A stretch of 16,263 nucleotides of DNA from Alectryocaccomicrobium faecavium (lineage in GTDB: Bacteria; Bacillota; Clostridia; Christensenellales; Aristaeellaceae), in contig DVOT01000186.1 of the NCBI GenBank assembly GCA_018713425.1, positions 1-16,263 on the forward strand. Reading direction: 5' to 3'. Below the pieces are notes generated by a model, which saw nothing but the letters and a program-made list of their open reading frames with translations, ran no database searches and had not been told where the DNA came from. The translations under genes and the position numbers were made by a program. Positions 12,226-16,263 of the stretch are shown here, in pieces. The first letter of the stretch is position 1. The number at the start of each line of letters is the position of its first letter.

Positions 12226-14424
12226 ATGCTGCACAAACGTTCCCTGCTCCTTTTTCAACTGCCTGCCGCCCGTCGGCACTTTCTGAACACCCTGGCCACG
12301 TATCTTTTGGTCGTGGCGCTGAGCGCTTTTGCTTTTTGGCCCATGGCGCACACCATGCGCGATGCGGTGCAAAGCGCGCGGCTGGATGCACGAAAGGGGA
12401 ACGCCACCGCTGCACTCGCACATTTGGAGCGCCAAATTCAAACCATACAGGATGCGTTCCTGTATTTATCCAGCCAAAAAGGATTTGACCGCGTCAGTCT
12501 GATCCGCGCGGAAGTAGAACCGCGCGATTACATCGCCATGATCGACGCGCGGGATTTCCTAGCCTCCATCCGCGGCGCAAACAGCTTGATTGAGGACATC
12601 CTCGTATCGTACGAGCACAACGACATCGTTCTCACCGCGCGGTTTGTGTTCGATTCCCGCGCGTCCTTCGCCGATTACTATGGCAACGAAGCCTTGCTGC
12701 ATATGCTCACGCGCTCGCCAGAAGAGCCGCAATACGCGCAGCCCGCCATGCTCACGGAAACCGAGCTACATTTGCCCTCCATCACGCCACAGGGATGCCG
12801 TGTATTGCCCTACTATTTTCCGATTTTCAGCAGATCAAATCCTGTGAAACCCTATGGCTGCGTAGTGGTTCTACTCAATTGCGAGCAAATAGAATCCATC
12901 CTTTTTCCCGCCGCCGCGCAAAACTCCGAACGCTTCGAAATCCTGGATTCCGCCGGGAATCACCTTTCCGGCGACCTCGCGCTTCTGCGCGTTCCGGAAA
13001 ACAACCCCATCGCCATCGGCGATATGCGTTACACTTGGTTTTCCATCGCGGGAAAAACGCTTTCCCTACGCATCGCCGTTCCCAGCGCCGTCTTTGCCGA
13101 ATATGCTCAGCCCGTGCTAAAAGTTCTCGCGCGCTATTTGTTGGTGGGGCTTGCGCTGGGCGTAGCGGCCTCCATGGTTTCCGCCGCGCGCGTTACGCGG
13201 CCCGTGCGCAAAATTCTGCTGGAACTGCGCGAATCCGGCGCGGCGCTCGACCGAGACAGAAATGCCTATGCGCTCATCGTACAGTCCATGGGCGCCATCT
13301 TGGAAAAGGCCAACCGCCTGGATGCCGTGACGCAAGCCGCGCACGATGAACGCCAAAACCGGCAAATCGAACGCCTCATTTCCGGCTGGAGCACGGATCT
13401 CCAAATCGAAGGGATTCCCCAACAAAGCACCTTGTGCTACACCCTGTTTCAAGCCAACAACGCCCAGCCAAACGCCACTTTGGGCCCGCTGCTGACAAAC
13501 TACATGCGCCGGCTTTTGCCCCGCGATTGCATTGTTCAGCTTCTCGATGCCGAATCTCTGTGCATCCTCAGCGCCTGCGAAAGTGAAACCGAACGCGAGG
13601 CGTTCGCCAACCAAATGGAGCGCTTGTTTTCTGAAATGGGCACGCTTTTCGGCGCGGAAATCCACGGTTTCATCAGCCCCTTGTGCCTGCGCCCGGAAGA
13701 AATCAGTTGTGCCTTTGCCGCCGCAAAGCTGGCAAGTTATGCGCAGCAGGATGCCGCGCCCTCCCTGGTGCGCATCATTCCCAAGAGCGAAGCCACCAAT
13801 CTATCGCTCACCATCCCCGGGCAAACCGAATTGCTGCACATGCTGCTCGCCGGCAAAGAGGACGAAGCCTGCCAATTCATCCAGCGCTCTTTTCGCGCTT
13901 CTGGCGGGCCGAATGTCGGCATGGAACAAATTTACTATGCCGTGCGCCTGGTCATTCTCATGGCCATGCAGCAGCAAAACCTTTCGTTTCCCCTGAGCCT
14001 GTACCATTCCGGCCTTGCGCCAGAGGAAAACATCGAAGCGCTCATCCAGGCCGCCAGCCAGCTATGCCAGGCGCTCAACGAAGGCAAGCGCAGCCACAAC
14101 GAACAGTTGCTCGCCCAAATTCTGGCTTACATCGACGCGCATTTTTCCGATGCCGGGCTCTACCACGCGACGCTGGCCCAAGCCATTGGCATTTCCGAAA
14201 AATACCTGAGCAATTTCGTGAAGGAACAAACAGGTCGCACCGTGAGCGATTTGCTGCAAACGCACCGCCTGGAAACCGCCCGCGATTTGCTTTTGCACAC
14301 CACAAAGCCGGTTAACGACATTTGGCTCTCCTGCGGTTTTGCTTCGCACAATACCTTCTACAAAGCCTTCAAACGCGCCTATGGCTTATCCCCCAGCGAA
14401 CTGCGCGCGCTAGGCGGTCAATAA
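12226..14424 (+). CDS. Membrane-anchored AraC-family regulator with extracellular sensor domain
   Basis: A 732-residue protein. One helix at about residues 20-42 (LATYLLVVALSAFAFW) and a second at about 303-325 (YLLVGLALGVAASMV) enclose an extracytoplasmic region of about 260 residues, in the position of a dCache-like sensor in related proteins. A HAMP-like or linker piece (VTRPVRKILLELRE) and a ~280-residue cytosolic middle part follow. The C-terminal AraC domain (about 625-729) has both helix-turn-helix units (LAQAIGISEKYLSNFVKE; VNDIWLSCGFASHNTFYKAF). The ATG at 12226 follows GGAGG by eight bases; an upstream reading from 12055 would run through the promoter. Such proteins bind an outside ligand and activate neighbouring transporter genes. 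The gene lies between, and divergent from, the permease operon; the binding protein gene is convergent with it, so both transport units are probable targets. Confidence 0.88.
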   Translation: MLHKRSLLLFQLPAARRHFLNTLATYLLVVALSAFAFWPMAHTMRDAVQSARLDARKGNATAALAHLERQIQTIQDAFLYLSSQKGFDRVSLIRAEVEPRDYIAMIDARDFLASIRGANSLIEDILVSYEHNDIVLTARFVFDSRASFADYYGNEALLHMLTRSPEEPQYAQPAMLTETELHLPSITPQGCRVLPYYFPIFSRSNPVKPYGCVVVLLNCEQIESILFPAAAQNSERFEILDSAGNHLSGDLALLRVPENNPIAIGDMRYTWFSIAGKTLSLRIAVPSAVFAEYAQPVLKVLARYLLVGLALGVAASMVSAARVTRPVRKILLELRESGAALDRDRNAYALIVQSMGAILEKANRLDAVTQAAHDERQNRQIERLISGWSTDLQIEGIPQQSTLCYTLFQANNAQPNATLGPLLTNYMRRLLPRDCIVQLLDAESLCILSACESETEREAFANQMERLFSEMGTLFGAEIHGFISPLCLRPEEISCAFAAAKLASYAQQDAAPSLVRIIPKSEATNLSLTIPGQTELLHMLLAGKEDEACQFIQRSFRASGGPNVGMEQIYYAVRLVILMAMQQQNLSFPLSLYHSGLAPEENIEALIQAASQLCQALNEGKRSHNEQLLAQILAYIDAHFSDAGLYHATLAQAIGISEKYLSNFVKEQTGRTVSDLLQTHRLETARDLLLHTTKPVNDIWLSCGFASHNTFYKAFKRAYGLSPSELRALGGQ

Positions 14425-14437
14425 GGCCGCCTAGCGC
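14407..14437. terminator. Perfect 11-bp hairpin between convergent genes, without a U-tract
   Basis: GCGCTAGGCGG (14407-14417) pairs with CCGCCTAGCGC (14427-14437) around a nine-base loop that contains the TAA stop of the AraC-family gene (14422-14424). Neither side has a T run, so it is not a classic intrinsic terminator; it may stabilise the 3' ends of both convergent messages or act with Rho. Confidence 0.55.
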
Positions 14438-14449
14438 ACAGGCAAACCA

Positions 14450-16054
14450 TTAACCCATCATGCGGTCATACGCCGTCTGGCTGGTCTCCAGGAAGAGCTC
14501 CAGACCTATCGCGTCCAATTCGTTCTGGAAGCTCTCCCAATCGTTTTCGATGTCCATATCCCCTGTCACAAACCTCGCAATGCACTCGCCCACATAGGTG
14601 CTCAGCGTGGATTGAATCTCACTGATGGCATCCACCTCTTCCGGCGTGAAGATCAAGGCCGGCGCGTATTCTCCCTCGGGCGGAATGCACGCCTGATATT
14701 CGGGCCAGGATACGGCGCATGTATACGTGGCGTTCGTGGGGTCGCCATCAAAATAGCGCAAATCCAGGTCGTCCACCGAAATGGTGGGGATATTGAGCCG
14801 CCACATGGAATTCTGCGTTTCATTCCAAATGCTCACGAACGTGAACTTTGCGTCGCGCCCTTCAAAGAAGGATGGCATGCCAGGCTCGGCATATTCCCAG
14901 TGCACGCCGGGTTCGCCAATGCGCGCGCGCAAAAACGCTTCTTCGTTCATCAGGAAATCACCCACGCGGAAAGCCAGCTCCGGGTTTTCACAATACGCGG
15001 TCACGTGCCATTGCGGCTGGGCGATCGTGGGCGTATATTCGGTAAAGCGCACGCCTTCCGGCCCAGAGAGCGGGGCAATCGCCTTATATTGCGGCGTCAG
15101 GGGACTTGTGGCATAGTTGTTGATGCTCAGAGAGGTGGAAAAGCTCACAAAGCAGCCAACCGTAGCGGTTTCACCATCGCCGGTGACAGTCTGCTTGTAC
15201 TGGTCAAAGCTCTGCGAGAACGTGAGCGGCGAAAGCAAACCTTCTTCACACAACCGGTTCATGTAGCGCAGGCCCTCGCGGAACGCGTCCTCCGTATAGC
15301 TCACGCCGATCACGCCATCTTTGAGCGTATAGTAATTGTTCGAAGGATTGGTGTAGATAAACGCATTCATCAAGTAGCCCATGAGTTCCGCGGATGAGCT
15401 GCCCAAAAGCGGAATTTCATCGTTCACCCCATTGCCATTCGGGTCGCGTTCCTGAAACGCTTTGAGCACCTGATACAGTTCCTCCGTGGTAGTCGGCACT
15501 TTCAGATCCAGCGCTTCCAGGAATTCCATGTTCATCCACAAGCGCTTGCTGGTAAGGCCGATGGTTTCGTTGTAATAGCGCGGAAGGGAATAAATCTTAC
15601 CATCCGCCGCGGTAATGGGCCCCAGAAAATCAATATCCGGATATTGCGCCGCCCGTTGGTTGAAATAATACGCATAATCTTCGTAATAGTCGGTCAGGTC
15701 GATAAAAATCCCCGCCGTTCCATAGATGTAATCCTGCAAGACACTCATTTGCATGTTGATCACATCCGGCAGTTCCTGGCCAGACGAAAGCATCAACGCG
15801 AGCTTATCGGTGCCATCGTTTCCCGCGGGAAGCAGTTCAAATTGCAAATCCACGCCGCACGATTCCTCAATCCACAACGTAAACGCATTGGTATCGTAAT
15901 CCTCCACCAGAACATCCTGCTGCATCAGTATCGTAAGCACTTCTGTTTCCTGCGTAATGGGATAAACGCCCACATCGTTGAGCTCCGCCGCCAGCGCGCC
16001 TGGCACAAGCGCCAGCAGCAAAACCATCGCCAACGCCGCCGTCCTCTTCTTCAT
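14450..16054 (-). CDS. LplA-type extracellular substrate-binding protein
   Basis: A 534-residue exported binding protein for an LplBC-type importer. The signal peptide (KKR, Leu/Val-rich core, PGALA|AELN) ends in an AxA type I site at about residue 22 with no lipobox cysteine. The mature protein has features of the family 1 LplA/YtcQ group: SSGQELPDVINM (hinge-proximal block), TAADGKIYSLPRYYNETIGL, and a calcium-loop-like DPNGNGVNDEIP (204-215) after the VPTTTEELYQVLKAF helix. GGAGGA lies six bases before the ATG at 16054. It has its own promoter (16137-16165) and is separated from the permease operon by the AraC-family gene, although all three probably serve one importer. The ligand is unknown: large size fits oligosaccharides or other bulky compounds, and the M14 enzyme nearby leaves room for peptides. 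Confidence 0.92.
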   Translation of the reverse strand: MKKRTAALAMVLLLALVPGALAAELNDVGVYPITQETEVLTILMQQDVLVEDYDTNAFTLWIEESCGVDLQFELLPAGNDGTDKLALMLSSGQELPDVINMQMSVLQDYIYGTAGIFIDLTDYYEDYAYYFNQRAAQYPDIDFLGPITAADGKIYSLPRYYNETIGLTSKRLWMNMEFLEALDLKVPTTTEELYQVLKAFQERDPNGNGVNDEIPLLGSSSAELMGYLMNAFIYTNPSNNYYTLKDGVIGVSYTEDAFREGLRYMNRLCEEGLLSPLTFSQSFDQYKQTVTGDGETATVGCFVSFSTSLSINNYATSPLTPQYKAIAPLSGPEGVRFTEYTPTIAQPQWHVTAYCENPELAFRVGDFLMNEEAFLRARIGEPGVHWEYAEPGMPSFFEGRDAKFTFVSIWNETQNSMWRLNIPTISVDDLDLRYFDGDPTNATYTCAVSWPEYQACIPPEGEYAPALIFTPEEVDAISEIQSTLSTYVGECIARFVTGDMDIENDWESFQNELDAIGLELFLETSQTAYDRMMG

Positions 16055-16136
16055 CGCGAGTCCTCCTTACCATTTCTTCTCTTTCTGCTTTGCAGGTTCC
16101 GCGCCCGGCCGGCACGCATTCCCTGCCCTGGCAAAA
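16055..16136 (-). promoter_or_regulatory. Leader of the LplA-type binding protein gene
   Basis: The untranslated leader runs about 75 bases from the predicted start near 16130 to the ATG. It holds the GGCCGGCCGGG-like GC block (16101-16113) that could fold, then an A/G-rich stretch before GGAGGA. No known riboswitch pattern is recognised. Confidence 0.35.
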
Positions 16137-16165
16137 AGTATATCGCAAGCGCCGCCGCGTGTAAA
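16137..16165 (-). promoter_or_regulatory. Sigma-A promoter of the LplA-type binding protein gene
   Basis: On the minus strand the -35 is TTTACA (16165-16160), the spacer is 17 bases, and the -10 is TATACT (16142-16137). The start should be near 16130. The adjacent upstream bases CGTGAAATTC (plus-strand reading, 16166-16175) resemble a sequence beside the lplB promoter. The stretch TGTAAACGTGAAAT across the -35 also partly resembles a catabolite-responsive element. Confidence 0.82.
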
Positions 16166-16175
16166 CGTGAAATTC

Positions 16176-16263
16176 TCCCACACCTTGCAACGCGTATGAT
16201 TCACCCCTTGATTTATGCCAAAATACTTGAAACAGGCCACATTTTGCGTACAGCGCCACAAGT
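16176..16263. other. Window-end sequence upstream of the binding protein promoter; no gene seen
   Basis: No frame here has a ribosome site or recognisable protein. It may hold upstream regulator sites for the binding protein gene or the end of the next transcription unit outside the window. Confidence 0.4.

Noticed and set aside
15867..16259. Minus-strand open frames upstream of the LplA-type gene
   Set aside because: They overlap the promoter and the start of the binding protein gene, and no good ribosome site or family signal was found.
1..16263. tRNA, rRNA, CRISPR arrays, insertion sequences and prophage genes
   Set aside because: No cloverleaf, repeat-spacer pattern, transposase, terminal repeats or phage proteins were seen on either strand.

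Overview
The window looks like about 16 kb of a GC-rich low-GC-clade relative: a Clostridia-type Firmicutes chromosome (possibly Christensenellales; this placement is inferred from gene content and style, not from a marker gene). Supporting signs are consensus Shine-Dalgarno boxes (GGAGG types), clear vegetative sigma-A promoters with 17-bp spacers, an LplB/LplC carbohydrate-type ABC importer without its own ATPase, a membrane-anchored AraC regulator, an RACo-like corrinoid activator and a GHL6-type glycosidase. No RNA gene, CRISPR array, insertion sequence or phage gene is visible.

Layout. (1) 1-680, plus strand: the last 61 codons of an ABC exporter, then a broken DtxR/MntR-like gene that has no usable start and changes frame, then a bidirectional terminator. 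(2) 694-5081, minus strand, read right to left: a strong promoter, a secreted polar amino acid binding protein, a GC-rich hairpin, the permease, the ATPase and finally a large GHL6/beta-galactosidase-trimerisation-type glycosidase-like protein, ending at the 633-680 terminator. The promoter's -35 box overlaps the stop codon of an unrecognised protein (5078-5749) encoded upstream on the same strand. (3) 5839-7275, plus strand: a short RACo-like ferredoxin-ASKHA protein with an extended -10 promoter. (4) 7317-8866, minus strand: a 496-residue protein with an N-terminal XRE-like HTH and a five-cysteine cluster, convergent with the RACo-like gene and sharing a terminator hairpin with it. (5) 8946-16165: a transport module comprising lplB-like, lplC-like and an M14 metallocarboxypeptidase gene (minus strand operon, ending in a clear terminator), a divergent AraC/dCache-like membrane regulator (plus strand), and a 534-residue binding protein (minus strand) with its own promoter.

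How the genes may work together. Region 2 is a complete type-1 amino acid importer coupled to a glycosidase-like enzyme. Region 5 is an importer (binding protein plus two permeases, ATPase presumably shared and encoded elsewhere) with a cytosolic carboxypeptidase, probably controlled by the divergent AraC protein; a shared 10-bp element next to the -35 boxes of both transporter units is a candidate binding site. The RACo-like protein would reactivate a corrinoid protein, but no corrinoid protein or methyltransferase is encoded here.

The more unusual points are the short RACo form without a middle domain, the large HTH protein with a Cys cluster, the pairing of an amino acid importer with a glycosidase, the M14 carboxypeptidase in an LplBC operon, two binding proteins without a lipobox, and the broken DtxR gene.
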